A stretch of 38,798 nt of DNA from Pseudomonas veronii (GCF_001439695.1 NZ_JYLL01000047.1:1-38798), one strand, 5' to 3'. Positions 1 through 8,307 are shown, numbered from the stretch's first letter. Numbers and translations: made by a program. Notes: a model not told the origin generated them from the sequence alone.

Positions 1-1
1 G

Positions 2-187
2 AAGTGGAGGGGCAGGATGATCTTTTTGAGTGAGTCACTGGTAGGAGAGTCCGTTGGACTGCGAGAAGTGGACGACAACGTGTGGGACATGTACCTATGT
101 AACTATCCACTGGGTAGGCTAGACAGCGGTGCAAGCCGGCTGTCCAGCACCCAGAAACGTAAAGGATGTCCCCGGTCTCGTTTGTAA
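2..187 (+). CDS. IS481-type transposase, C-terminal end (cut by the window start)
   Basis: An open frame enters from the left edge and runs 61 codons to a TAA at 185-187. Its residues include GESVGLREVDDNVWDMYL, followed by LGRLD. This matches the C-terminal tail of IS481-family DDE transposases, where a 'VGL-E-VDDGVW-VY-G---LG-LD' strand pattern follows the integrase core. The catalytic DDE part lies outside the window. An AAAGGATGTC motif occurs twice, inside the end of the gene (162-171) and just after it (187-196), as expected near an IS terminus. The family call is by recognition of the tail only, so the exact IS cannot be named. Confidence 0.7.
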   Translation, partial: KWRGRMIFLSESLVGESVGLREVDDNVWDMYLCNYPLGRLDSGASRLSSTQKRKGCPRSRL

Positions 188-207
188 AGGATGTCTCCGT
201 CTGTACA
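188..207 (+). mobile_element. Probable right terminus of the IS481-type element
   Basis: After the transposase stop, the sequence repeats the AAAGGATGTC motif and ends in CTGTACA at 201-207. From 208 the sequence is REP-like (CCCCGATGGCGGTGG). The junction is inferred from this change. The other terminal repeat is outside the window, so the boundary is good to within a few bases at best. Confidence 0.45.
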
Positions 208-340
208 CCCCGATGGCGGTGGACCAGTCACCTATGCATCGACTGAAAGACAGCGATGGCAAGCTCGCTCCCGATAGCGCTGGAACAGTTACAAATAAGC
301 TGACTGTCACACCGCTATCGGGAGCAAGCTCCCTCCCACA
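208..340. repeat. REP remnant plus degenerate inverted REP pair
   Basis: Bases 208-228 look like the right half of a Pseudomonas REP palindrome, missing its left half where the IS abuts. Then come a degenerate forward copy (about 255-283, AAGCTCGCTCCCGATAGCG) and a good inverted copy (311-340, CGCTATCGGGAGCAAGCTCC then CTCCCACA). The spacer resembles those of the other pairs in this window. No gene is seen between 188 and 397. Confidence 0.7.
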
Positions 341-397
341 TTTGATCTCTGTCGCCTGATAGACTCCGCCAATCTCCTTCTGTCGCGAGCCACCCCC

Positions 398-994
398 ATG
401 CTCCACGTGTTATTCAGCGTTTACCTGAAGATGCTGGTGCTCTACAGCCCGTTCTTCGTGTTGTCCTGTTTTATCAGCCTGACCCGCGGCTATTCGAGCA
501 AGGAACGGCGACGCCTGGCCTGGAAAGTGGCGTTGGCGACGCTGGTGTCGAGCGTCTTGCTCTACCTGTTCGGCCGGGTGATTTTCAGCGTGTTCGGCAT
601 CACCGTGGACGCTTTCCGCATCGGCGCCGGCAGCGTGCTGTTCATCTCGGCCTTGGGCATGGCGCAGGGCAAGTCGGCGGTGCAGACCGATAACGTGCAG
701 CAGGACGTGACCATCGTGCCGCTGACCATTCCGCTCACCGTCGGCCCCGGCACCATCGGGGCGCTGCTGGTGATGGGCGTCAGCCAGCCCCATTGGGACG
801 ACAAAATCGCCGCCATCCTCAGCATCGCCCTGGCCAGCTTCACGGTGGGCGTGGTGCTGTATTTGTCCAACCGTATCGAACGGATTCTCGGTGACCAGGG
901 CTTGCAGATTGTCAGTCGCTTGATGGGCTTGTTCGTGTGCGCCTTGGCCGCACAAATCATCTTTACCGGGGTGCGCGGCTACCTGGTGCCTTAG
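398..994 (+). CDS. MarC family (UPF0056) inner-membrane protein
   Basis: The 198-residue protein has about six hydrophobic segments and the MarC/YchE family signatures: an early PFFVLSCFISLTRG-type stretch, FRIGAGSVLFISALGM in the middle, and VPLTIPLTVGPGTIGALLVMG with its conserved Pro/Gly pattern. It probably sits in the inner membrane. The substrate of the family is unknown; the old link of MarC to multiple antibiotic resistance is not supported for the family as a whole. ATG 398 gives the usual family N-terminus, although no clear Shine-Dalgarno sequence precedes it. Its stop (992-994) overlaps by two bases the stop of the convergent gene on the other strand. Confidence 0.85.
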   Translation: MLHVLFSVYLKMLVLYSPFFVLSCFISLTRGYSSKERRRLAWKVALATLVSSVLLYLFGRVIFSVFGITVDAFRIGAGSVLFISALGMAQGKSAVQTDNVQQDVTIVPLTIPLTVGPGTIGALLVMGVSQPHWDDKIAAILSIALASFTVGVVLYLSNRIERILGDQGLQIVSRLMGLFVCALAAQIIFTGVRGYLVP

Positions 995-1770
995 ATCCGG
1001 TATTTGGCGATCGCCAGTTGCACCTTGTCGCCCGCACTCTCACGCATCAACTGGATGGTTTTTTCGTTGACCACCGAGGTATTCAGCACCAGGCAGGTTT
1101 GCCCGCTGAAGGCCTCGAACGAGGAACTGTCCCACTCAAGAAAAGGCAGCCCCACGTGCTTGCTGACGCCATGGGAGCTGTAGGTCACCAGCACCATCAT
1201 GACTTCGCCGTCGGTTTCGGCGCAGGACGCCAAGCCAAAATCGCCCCCCTGATGCACGCTGCTATTGCGCTTGAACAGCTCGAATGACGCCGGCATCTGT
1301 TTCAATGTTTCCAGCGCATCGGCGGCCAGTTTCGGCAGCGCCGTCAGCAGAGGCCCGGCCAGTGAGGTCGAGGCCAGCAGGGTGGCGATGATATTCAGCG
1401 CCGCCAGTTGCACCGTCAGCCCCTTGCCGGCGCTTGAGACCCGCTCGAACCGGCTGCGCACCGGCAGCCAGCCCAGGCTGATCATCACCTTGATAAATTC
1501 GTCGTACCAGCCCTCCGTGCCGCGACTGATCTTCAAGACATCGCTGACGTAGCTGCTGGCCAACAGATAGCTTTTGCGGATGTATTCGCGGTTCAGGCCG
1601 CTCAGGCCGTCGGCGAACGAGATCACGCCATTGTTGACCACCGCCGCGTTGCAGCCGTCCTCGGTATCCAGCGGTAAAGCCGCGTGCGTCCCCGGCGCGC
1701 CGGGCAGCTTATAGGCGGCAATCAATTTGCGCCGCTTGGTGCTGTTGATCCTTCTGTGATGTCGCTCCAT
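991..1770 (-). CDS. Hypothetical protein, 259 residues
   Basis: I do not recognise this protein. ATG at 1770 is chosen over longer frames because GGAG lies 8 bases upstream. The N-terminus is strongly basic (MERHHRRINSTKRRK). A long hydrophobic, alanine/leucine-rich stretch at about residues 118-150 could be a membrane hairpin or a buried helical bundle. The C-terminal part is predicted mainly beta by eye. There is no signal peptide. The gene converges on the MarC gene, their stop codons overlapping, and stands alone. It is separated from the cob operon by a terminator-like hairpin. No function is offered. Confidence 0.6.
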   Translation of the reverse strand: MERHHRRINSTKRRKLIAAYKLPGAPGTHAALPLDTEDGCNAAVVNNGVISFADGLSGLNREYIRKSYLLASSYVSDVLKISRGTEGWYDEFIKVMISLGWLPVRSRFERVSSAGKGLTVQLAALNIIATLLASTSLAGPLLTALPKLAADALETLKQMPASFELFKRNSSVHQGGDFGLASCAETDGEVMMVLVTYSSHGVSKHVGLPFLEWDSSSFEAFSGQTCLVLNTSVVNEKTIQLMRESAGDKVQLAIAKYRI

Positions 1771-1927
1771 TTTCAGTTCTCCACAAGCACCCCACATGGG
1801 GCGTGTGTCCACACTAGTCCAGGCGCCGACGGGCTTTCCACACGACAAACATCCCTTGCCGGCAGCGCTCGCGCAGCGCAGCCCAGCATTCGTTGGGCGC
1901 CCCACGGGCAGTTCCGGATTTCATCGA

Positions 1928-1985
1928 TAAAAAAAGAAAAAGCCCCGAATCACGGCAGGTGTTCACCCAGCGTCATTCGGAGCTT
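1928..1985 (-). terminator. Rho-independent terminator of the cobGHIJ operon
   Basis: Read on the minus strand, AAGCTCCGAAT pairs with ATTCGGGGCTT (one mismatch) around a loop of about 25 bases. The stem is followed by a T-rich run (TTTTTCTTTTTTT). It lies just past the cobJ stop and is well placed to end the minus-strand cob transcript. Confidence 0.7.
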
Positions 1986-2007
1986 TCCGGCGCTCGCGCG
2001 GCGCTTT

Positions 2008-3645
2008 TCAGGAGGCCGGTTTTTCGCCATACCAGCGCGGCGTGTACACCCACTCACCGCCGCCGGCGCGCGGGAACGCGCAGGTGGTGGACGAGCCGAT
2101 CAGCACCATGGTCCGCATGTCCACCTGTTCCGGGGTCAGTTGCCCCAGCGTGGTCACGCGCAGGGTCTGGCCCGGCCGCCCGATATCGCGGCCCAGCACC
2201 ACCGGCGTTGCGGCATTGCGGTGTTGCGCGACAATCTCCAGGGCACGCCCCAGTTGCCACGGCCGCGCACGCGAGATCGGGTTGTAGAACGCCAGGGCCA
2301 GGTCGGCCTGGGACGCGAGGTCCAGGCGCTGCTCGATGATCGACCAGGGCTTGAGGTTGTCCGACAGCGACATCACGCAGAAGTCGTGCCCCAACGGCGC
2401 GCCGGCCTGGGCCGCGGTGGCCAGGGACGCGGAAACACCCGGCAGGATTTCCAGCTCGACCTGGTGCCAGGCCGGGTCGTCGGACTCGTGCAGCGCCTCG
2501 ATCACCGCCGCCGCCATGGCGAACACACCAGGGTCGCCGGACGACACCACTACCACCGAACGGCCTTGGGCGGCCAGCGCGAAAGCGTGGCGGGCGCGCT
2601 GCATTTCTTCACGGTTGTCGGTGCAGTGCTGCACCTGATCGTCGCGGAACGGCCCGGCCATGCGGACGTAGGTTTCGTACCCCAGCACATCGGTACAGCG
2701 CGCCAGTTCGGCCTTCACCGCCGGCACCATCAGGTCGGCGGCGCCAGGGCCAAGGCCGATCACCGCAAGGCGGCCACGCGGGCGACCGACCTGGGACACG
2801 TCCAAGGGCTGCTCGGCGACCGAAACAACGACGTCCGCCGCTTGCTCCACCTCGGCGAAACGCAGCGGCACGCCTAACTCCAACGCCGCTTCGTGCAACG
2901 ACGGTTCGGCCATCTGGGTATCGCTGGCCAACAGGCAGGCCAGCGACTGCAGGGCAATCCCCGAGGCATGCAACGCGCCACGCACACGCTGCGCCAATTG
3001 CGCGCCGGGCTTGCAGGTGACGCACACGCTCTGTGGATAAATCAGCAACTCGTTGGCCGCCGGTACGCGCTCGGCGCTGCCTACGTGGATCGCCAGGCGC
3101 GCCTGTCGGTCCTGCGCCAGGTTGGCCTGGTCAAGCCACGGCGCCGCGCCTTCGATACGCACGCTTTCGCCGGCAAGCAGGTCGCTGACGAAGCGCTTGC
3201 CCAGCTCCAGGTCCGCCAGTTGATAACCGGCCGGAGGGTTGAGCAGGCACGTGCCGAAACGCAGCTCGCCACTGGTGGTGATCGCGGCGGCCACGCCCAA
3301 CGCCGCGGCAATCTCCCGCGCCATGTCATTCACCCCGCCCAGGCCACCGAGCAACGGCACCACCGCGCTGCCGTCTTCGGCCACGGCCAGTACGGCGGGT
3401 TCTTCACCTTTTTCCAGCAGCAGCGGCGCCAGGGTGCGGATCACGATACCGGCGGCGCACAGCGCGATCAGCGGCGTGCCTTGCTGATAGAGCTGGCGCA
3501 GGGTTGCGCCGAATTCGCGGTAGCTCTGGTCCGCGCCGTCGACCCGGCCCAGCAGGCCGTGGATCACCGCACCCGGATACACCTGCGCAATCCTGCGCGC
3601 CGTGGCCAGGCTGCCCTGCCCGAGGATGACGATCGCCGGGCGCAT
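2008..3645 (-). CDS. cobJ: CbiG-like domain fused to precorrin-3B C17-methyltransferase (CobJ)
   Basis: A 545-residue two-part protein of corrin synthesis in the cytoplasm. Residues about 1-280 are CbiG-like: an N-terminal part with ALCAAGIVIRTLAPLL and LLGGLGGVNDMAREIA, then a CbiG C-domain/CobE-like part (CVTCKPGAQLAQRV...LACLLASDTQMAEPSL). Residues about 290-545 are the tetrapyrrole methylase CobJ, with VIGLGPGAADLM at the start, VVVVSSGDPGVFAMA, and the C-terminal family pattern. CobJ methylates C17 of precorrin-3B with SAM and contracts the ring. ATG 3645 is chosen because it overlaps the cobI stop (TGATG), implying coupled translation; a GTG at 3657 is the alternative. It is the last gene of cobGHIJ. 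Confidence 0.9.
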   Translation of the reverse strand: MRPAIVILGQGSLATARRIAQVYPGAVIHGLLGRVDGADQSYREFGATLRQLYQQGTPLIALCAAGIVIRTLAPLLLEKGEEPAVLAVAEDGSAVVPLLGGLGGVNDMAREIAAALGVAAAITTSGELRFGTCLLNPPAGYQLADLELGKRFVSDLLAGESVRIEGAAPWLDQANLAQDRQARLAIHVGSAERVPAANELLIYPQSVCVTCKPGAQLAQRVRGALHASGIALQSLACLLASDTQMAEPSLHEAALELGVPLRFAEVEQAADVVVSVAEQPLDVSQVGRPRGRLAVIGLGPGAADLMVPAVKAELARCTDVLGYETYVRMAGPFRDDQVQHCTDNREEMQRARHAFALAAQGRSVVVVSSGDPGVFAMAAAVIEALHESDDPAWHQVELEILPGVSASLATAAQAGAPLGHDFCVMSLSDNLKPWSIIEQRLDLASQADLALAFYNPISRARPWQLGRALEIVAQHRNAATPVVLGRDIGRPGQTLRVTTLGQLTPEQVDMRTMVLIGSSTTCAFPRAGGGEWVYTPRWYGEKPAS

Positions 3646-4376
3646 CAACCTTGCCACCGTTCACCGGGCACGATGATCAGCGAGAAATACGGTGAGGACA
3701 TCGGCTCGACTTGATCCAGCGGGACGATTTTCTGGTTGGCCATGGTCGCGCGCTCCACATACAGCGCACGCTCGGCCAGGCCGAGTTCTTCGAGCACCTG
3801 GCGCACCTTGGGGAAGTTGCGCCCCAGCTTCATGATCACCGCCGCATCGGCATCCGCCAGGCGACGCTTGAGGTCTTCATGGGGCAGCACCCCCGACAGC
3901 ACCGACAGGCTCTGGTTGCGATACACCAGCGGCGCGCCGAGCACCGAGGCGCCACCGAGCATCGAACACACGCCGGGGATGACCTGCGCTTCGTAGCGCT
4001 CGGCCAGACGGTCATGCAGGTACATGTAGGAGCCGTAGAAGAACGGGTCGCCTTCACAGATCACCGCCACATCGCGGCCGGCGTCCAGGTGCGCGGCGAC
4101 GTCCTGGCTGGCGCTGTCGTAGAAATCGCTGATCACCTGTTCATAGGACAGCGGCGCCGGCAACGCTTCGGTGGTCACCGGGTACACCAGCGGCATCAGG
4201 GTTTGCTGCGCCACCAGGTGGTCTTCGATGATGCCGAAGGCGTTGCCCTTTTTGCCCTTGGCCACGAAGTACGCCACCACCGGCGATTCGCGCAGCAGGC
4301 GCAGGGCCTTGAGGGTGATCAGTTCCGGGTCGCCGGGGCCGACGCCCAGGCCGATCAAACGTCCACGTGCCGGCAT
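3645..4376 (-). CDS. cobI: Precorrin-2 C20-methyltransferase
   Basis: A 243-residue tetrapyrrole methylase that transfers a methyl group from SAM to C20 of precorrin-2. Visible marks are the N-terminal LIGLGVGPGDPELITLKAL loop, then VICEGDPFFYGSYMYLHDRL and QVIPGVCSMLGGASVLGAPL, all typical of CobI/CbiL. The length is usual for the family. ATG 4376 overlaps the cobH stop (TAATG), and its own stop overlaps the cobJ start. The operon is therefore tightly packed and probably translationally coupled. Confidence 0.95.
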   Translation of the reverse strand: MPARGRLIGLGVGPGDPELITLKALRLLRESPVVAYFVAKGKKGNAFGIIEDHLVAQQTLMPLVYPVTTEALPAPLSYEQVISDFYDSASQDVAAHLDAGRDVAVICEGDPFFYGSYMYLHDRLAERYEAQVIPGVCSMLGGASVLGAPLVYRNQSLSVLSGVLPHEDLKRRLADADAAVIMKLGRNFPKVRQVLEELGLAERALYVERATMANQKIVPLDQVEPMSSPYFSLIIVPGERWQG

Positions 4377-5002
4377 TATTCGACCTCCGTGGCCAGGGCA
4401 TTGACCGCCGCGGCCGCCATCGCACTGCCGCCCAGGCGGCCCTGCATGATCACGAACGGCACGCCACGGCTGTCGGCGGCCAGCATCGCCTTGGATTCGG
4501 CGGCGCCGACGAAGCCCACCGGGAAGCCAAGGATCAACGCCGGTTTCGGCGCGCCGGCGTCGAGCATTTCCAGCAGGTAGAACAAGGCGGTCGGCGCATT
4601 GCCGATCACCACCACACTGCCGGCCAGGTGCGGGCGCCACAGTTCCAGGGCGGCGGCGGAGCGGGTGTTGCCCAGCTTCTGCGCCAACGCCGGCACGCGT
4701 TCGTCGCGCAGGGTACAGATCACTTCGTTGTTGGCCGGTAGCCGCGCACGGGTCACGCCTTCGGACACCATCCGCGCATCGCACAGAATCGGCGCACCGG
4801 CGGCCAGCGCCTCGCGCCCGGCCTTGCCTGCGCCTGCGGAGAACTGCAGGCCGTCGATCGCCTCGACCATGCCGCAGGCATGAATCACGCGCACCGCGAG
4901 TTTTTCCAGGTCGGCCGGGATGCGCTCCAACCTGGCTTCCGCGCGAATAATGGCGAAGGAGTTGCGATAGATCTCCTGACCGTCGCGGATGTAATCAATC
5001 AT
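4376..5002 (-). CDS. cobH: Precorrin-8X methylmutase
   Basis: A 208-residue CobH/CbiC protein that moves the C11 methyl to C12, turning precorrin-8X into hydrogenobyrinate. The start MIDYIRDGQEIYRNSFAIIR and the later RVIHACGMVEAID and ILGFPVGFVGAAESK stretches are hallmarks. The family's active-site histidine is the one in RVIHACGM. ATG 5002 is used because GGAG lies about 9 bases upstream and homologues begin there; an upstream in-frame extension to 5050 is unlikely. It overlaps the end of cobG by 8 bases and the start of cobI by one. Confidence 0.95.
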   Translation of the reverse strand: MIDYIRDGQEIYRNSFAIIRAEARLERIPADLEKLAVRVIHACGMVEAIDGLQFSAGAGKAGREALAAGAPILCDARMVSEGVTRARLPANNEVICTLRDERVPALAQKLGNTRSAAALELWRPHLAGSVVVIGNAPTALFYLLEMLDAGAPKPALILGFPVGFVGAAESKAMLAADSRGVPFVIMQGRLGGSAMAAAAVNALATEVE

Positions 5003-6347
5003 CGGTGTTGCTCCGTGGGTGAGCGCGCAGCAGGGCGCCCGCCGCTTCAATAGAAAGAGTGCGCGCGTGCAGCCGGCCGAAACCGGGCTGGGCTGCTTCG
5101 CGAAAATAGACGTCGTAATGGCCGGGGCTGACCGCCAGCAAGGTCACCGGCGCGATGTGCGCGGCGGCGCAGGAACGCGCGCAGCCAGACAGATGTACCG
5201 CGTGGCCGGGGCGCAGCGCGGCCAGTTGCATCGCGTCGGCCTTGGTATCGGCCAGGCCTTTGCCGCAGCCGCTGGAGCCGGTGCAGGCGATCAGCTGCGC
5301 CAGCGGCTGGTCGGCCGAGCAGAGGAAGCCCAGTTGTTCCAGGCGCGCGGTGATCGCGGCGGCATCCTGGCATTTGGCGTTGGGCAGCAGCAGGCCTTGC
5401 CAGGGGGTAAAGCGCAGCGTGCCGTCGCCATACTCATCGGCGAGTTGCGCTGCGCCCTTGAGCATGGAGGCGTCGAGTCGACCCAGCGGCGTCACGGCGG
5501 TCACGTAGACCCGACCGTGCTGACGCTGTGGATAACTTCCCAGGTGCAGCCACGCCCCGCTGGCCGGGCGCTTGAAGCCATCGACCGGCAATAACGGCAG
5601 GTCCAGCCCGACCAGGAAGTTATCCACAGGCAGATGACGCATGCGTGTTTGCGCCGGCGTGGCCAGGTCCAGAAACCGTTCCAACACCGCCACCACCAAG
5701 GCATGCCCCTGCTCCAAGCGCACGGCCGCCAACGGCGCATCCAACCCCGGGCAGCCGGCCAGGCCGAACGCGAGCAGTGTTTCGCCGCCTTGCTCAAAGG
5801 CCGACAGCCACAGGTCATGGTGATGTTCGAGCATCGCCAGGGCTTCACCGCCATCCAGTTGCACCGCGAACTTGGCCGACAGCTCGTGAAAGCGCGTGTG
5901 GTTTTGCAGGGTGGCGAGGATCTGGTCGGCCAGCGGGCGCGTATCGAACAGCATCTGCGGGTCGATACCGGCGCTGGGGCTGAGCATCAGGTTGCGCACG
6001 TCGTCACCGGCGGCGGTGCTGGGGCCGAGGCCTGCGGCAAGGAGCATCGCGATCAAAGCCTGCTGCTCGGCACCGATCCCGCGGATCTGCAGGTTGGCGC
6101 GGTTGGTCGCCTCGATCACCCCGCCCGCATAGGCCTGGGCCGCGTCCGCCACGGCATGGGCTTGTGCGGCGCTGATCGCGCCGCCGGCCAGTTTGATCCG
6201 GCAGATGCCGCCGTCCAACGCCTGGACGATACGCAGCAACCCCGGGCAAGCCGAGGGGCGCAAGGTGTTCAGAGCAGGGATTGGGTTCACGGGGCTACCG
6301 GTTCGCGGGTCAAGGCGCGGTATTATGCCTGCTTTGTCCGACGGCAT
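4995..6347 (-). CDS. cobG: Precorrin-3B synthase (aerobic monooxygenase, CobG)
   Basis: A CobG protein of up to 450 residues, built like sulfite/nitrite reductases. It has two ferredoxin-like half domains and a C-terminal 4Fe-4S/siroheme-type cysteine set, CTGSSGCGKG (C-x5-C) and SGCARSCAAAH (C-x3-C). It uses oxygen to make precorrin-3B, which marks the aerobic route. It is the first gene of the cobGHIJ operon. The start is uncertain. ATG 6347 has a weak AGG upstream but leaves only 38 bp to cobL and would put a likely -10 box (CATAAT on this strand, 6322-6327) inside the gene. GTG 6290 (431 residues, beginning near NPIPALNTLRPS) would free the promoter region but lacks a Shine-Dalgarno sequence. 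Confidence 0.9.
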   Translation of the reverse strand: MPSDKAGIIPRLDPRTGSPVNPIPALNTLRPSACPGLLRIVQALDGGICRIKLAGGAISAAQAHAVADAAQAYAGGVIEATNRANLQIRGIGAEQQALIAMLLAAGLGPSTAAGDDVRNLMLSPSAGIDPQMLFDTRPLADQILATLQNHTRFHELSAKFAVQLDGGEALAMLEHHHDLWLSAFEQGGETLLAFGLAGCPGLDAPLAAVRLEQGHALVVAVLERFLDLATPAQTRMRHLPVDNFLVGLDLPLLPVDGFKRPASGAWLHLGSYPQRQHGRVYVTAVTPLGRLDASMLKGAAQLADEYGDGTLRFTPWQGLLLPNAKCQDAAAITARLEQLGFLCSADQPLAQLIACTGSSGCGKGLADTKADAMQLAALRPGHAVHLSGCARSCAAAHIAPVTLLAVSPGHYDVYFREAAQPGFGRLHARTLSIEAAGALLRAHPRSNTDD

Positions 6348-6365
6348 GAAAAGCCTGCCCGTCGG
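6338..6365. promoter_or_regulatory. Inverted repeat in the divergent cobG/cobL region
   Basis: CCGACGG at 6338-6344 and CCGTCGG at 6359-6365 are perfect inverted 7-mers around a 14-base centre, placed between the divergent cob operons. Just beside it, TATTAT (6321-6326) on the plus strand overlaps CATAAT on the minus strand, so back-to-back -10 boxes are possible. The repeat could be an operator or a leader hairpin. I see no cobalamin riboswitch. Confidence 0.4.
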
Positions 6366-6385
6366 ATGTCGTTCAAGGAATTCAT

Positions 6386-7591
6386 ATGTCGCCCTGGCTG
6401 ACGGTAATAGGCATCGGTGAAGACGGCTTCAAAGGGCTCGGCAGAAACGCCCGGCACGCCGTATTGCGTGCCGCGCGGATCATCGGTGGCCAGCGCCAAT
6501 TGGACCTGTTGCCGGTGTGCGTGCGCGGCGAACGCCAGTTGTGGCCGAGCCCGTTTTCCCTGGCGCCGCTATTGGCGCGACGCGGTGAACCGGTGTGCGT
6601 GCTGGCCAGCGGCGACCCGATGTTCTATGGCGTCGGCGCCAGCCTGGCGCGGCAGGTGCCGGCTGAAGAGATGCTGATTTTGCCGGCGCCCTCCTCTGTG
6701 TCGCTGGCGGCGGCGCGTTTGGGCTGGGCGTTGCAGGACGTGATGACGTTATCGGTGGTGGCCCGGCCCTTGGCGGCGTTGAATGCACATCTGGCCAGCG
6801 GCGTGCGCTTGCTGGTGTTGAGCAATGACGGGCAGAGCCCTGCCGCGATTGCCGCGCTGTTGGCTGAATCCGGCTTTGGGCCGAGCCGCCTCAGCGTCTT
6901 TGAACACCTGGGCGGCGCGGCTGAGCGGCGTGTCGATGGCGTGGCCCACGCTTGGCCGCACGCCGCGGTCGCCGATCTGAACCTGGTCGCCATCGACTGC
7001 CTGGCCGACGCCGATGCCCCACGCCTGTCGCGCCTCGCCGGCCTGCCGGATGTGGCATTCAAACACGACGGCCAACTGACCAAGCGCGACGTGCGCGCCA
7101 TGACCCTGGCCCGCCTGGCGCCACTGCCCGGCGAATTGCTCTGGGACGTGGGCGCGGGCAGCGGCTCCATCGGCATCGAGTGGATGCGCGCCCACCCGAG
7201 CTGCCGCGCCTTGGCGATTGAAGCCGATGCCGGCCGCCAAGGCCTGATCGAACATAACCGCGACGCCCTCGGCGTGCCCGGCCTGCAACTGGTGCGCGGC
7301 ACCGCACCCGCGGCCCTCGGCGGCCTGGAAACGCCCGACGCGATCTTCATCGGCGGCGGCGTCACCCGCGACGGCGTGCTCGAGACCTGCTGGCAGCACC
7401 TGCGCCCCGGTGGCCGCCTGGTCGCCAACGCCGTGACCCTGCAAAGCGAAATGACCCTGATGGCCTGGCGCGCCCGACACGGCGGCGAACTGACCCGCCT
7501 CCACGTGGCCCAGGCCCAGCCGCTCGGTGAATTCGACACCTGGCGCCAGGCGCTGCCGATCACCCTGCTGGACGTGATCAAGCCCCTATGA
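6386..7591 (+). CDS. cobL: Precorrin-6Y C5,15-methyltransferase (decarboxylating)
   Basis: A 401-residue fusion of the CbiE and CbiT activities. The CbiE-like tetrapyrrole methylase part is at about residues 1-205 (LTVIGIGEDGFKGLG, VCVLASGDPMFYGVGASLAR). The CbiT-like Rossmann methylase is at about 215-400, with the SAM loop DVGAGSGSIGIEW and IFIGGGVTRDGVLE. It methylates C5 and C15 of precorrin-6B and decarboxylates the C12 acetate. The ATG at 6386 follows a short AGGAATTC sequence that serves as ribosome binding site. It starts the plus-strand operon and overlaps cobK by four bases. Confidence 0.95.
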   Translation: MSPWLTVIGIGEDGFKGLGRNARHAVLRAARIIGGQRQLDLLPVCVRGERQLWPSPFSLAPLLARRGEPVCVLASGDPMFYGVGASLARQVPAEEMLILPAPSSVSLAAARLGWALQDVMTLSVVARPLAALNAHLASGVRLLVLSNDGQSPAAIAALLAESGFGPSRLSVFEHLGGAAERRVDGVAHAWPHAAVADLNLVAIDCLADADAPRLSRLAGLPDVAFKHDGQLTKRDVRAMTLARLAPLPGELLWDVGAGSGSIGIEWMRAHPSCRALAIEADAGRQGLIEHNRDALGVPGLQLVRGTAPAALGGLETPDAIFIGGGVTRDGVLETCWQHLRPGGRLVANAVTLQSEMTLMAWRARHGGELTRLHVAQAQPLGEFDTWRQALPITLLDVIKPL

Positions 7592-8307
7592 AACCGATCC
7601 TGCTACTGGGCGGCGTCACCGAAGCCCTCGCCATCGCCCGCACCCTCGGCCCCGAACATATCTACAGTCTGGCCGGTGTGGGCCGCGTGCCGACCGACCT
7701 CACCTGCCAGGTGCGTGTCGGTGGCTACGGCGGGGTTGAAGGGTTGGCGCAGTTCGTGCGCGACGAACACATCGGCCTGATCCTCGACGCCACCCACCCG
7801 TATGCGGCACAGATCAGCCACAACGCCGCCCAGGCAGCACGGTTGTGCGGTGTGCCGTGTTGGGCCCTGCGCCGCCCGGCATGGCGACCGCAAGCGGGGG
7901 ATGACTGGCGCGAAGTCGCTGACTGGGCCGAGCTGATCGAGGCCCTGAAACCCTTCAAGCGCCCGCTGTTCACCTTGGGCCGCGAGCCGTTGCAGCATCT
8001 TGATGAGATCCCGCAGGAGCAATTCTGGACACTGCGCGCGTTGGAGGTGTATCCGGGCAATGAACGCTGCGAAGTCATCGGCGCGCGTGGGCCGTTTCTG
8101 ATCGAAAACGAGCGTGCGTTGTTCGAACGACAAAAGATCGATGTGCTGATCAGCAAGAACAGTGGCAGCACCGCCACCGAACCGAAGCTGGAAGTGGCGC
8201 GCGAGCGAGGGGTGCCGGTGTTGGTGTTGAGGCGGCCGGTGTTGGCTACGGCGGATCGAGAATTTACAGCCGTGGCTGCGGTGCTACAGGCAATATCGTC
8301 TCGCTAA
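7588..8307 (+). CDS. cobK: Precorrin-6A reductase
   Basis: A 239-residue CobK/CbiJ protein that reduces precorrin-6A with NADPH. Family marks are ILLLGGVTEALAIARTL at the N-terminus, LILDATHPYAAQISHNA, and near the end VLISKNSGSTATEPKLEVARERGVPV (cited here as the KNSGS...T-KL-AAR-GVPV pattern). ATG 7588 overlaps the cobL stop (ATGA), so the two are co-translated. CobL's product is made from CobK's product, so the pair encodes consecutive steps. No cobM or cobN follows; the next gene belongs to a toxin-antitoxin unit. Confidence 0.95.
   Translation: MKPILLLGGVTEALAIARTLGPEHIYSLAGVGRVPTDLTCQVRVGGYGGVEGLAQFVRDEHIGLILDATHPYAAQISHNAAQAARLCGVPCWALRRPAWRPQAGDDWREVADWAELIEALKPFKRPLFTLGREPLQHLDEIPQEQFWTLRALEVYPGNERCEVIGARGPFLIENERALFERQKIDVLISKNSGSTATEPKLEVARERGVPVLVLRRPVLATADREFTAVAAVLQAISSR

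Noticed and set aside
410..955. Long antisense open frames inside the MarC gene and inside most other genes (for example 15 long frames opposite cob, urt and ure genes)
   Set aside because: High-GC third positions keep antisense frames open. They lack ribosome binding sites and family resemblance, and the sense genes are well recognised.
1941..1985. The T-rich hairpin after cobJ considered as a small RNA
   Set aside because: It lies immediately after the operon in the reading direction and has no promoter of its own in the short gap, so a terminator is the simpler call.
6290..6400. A cobalamin riboswitch between the cob operons
   Set aside because: The gap is too short and no B12-box-like motif was found.
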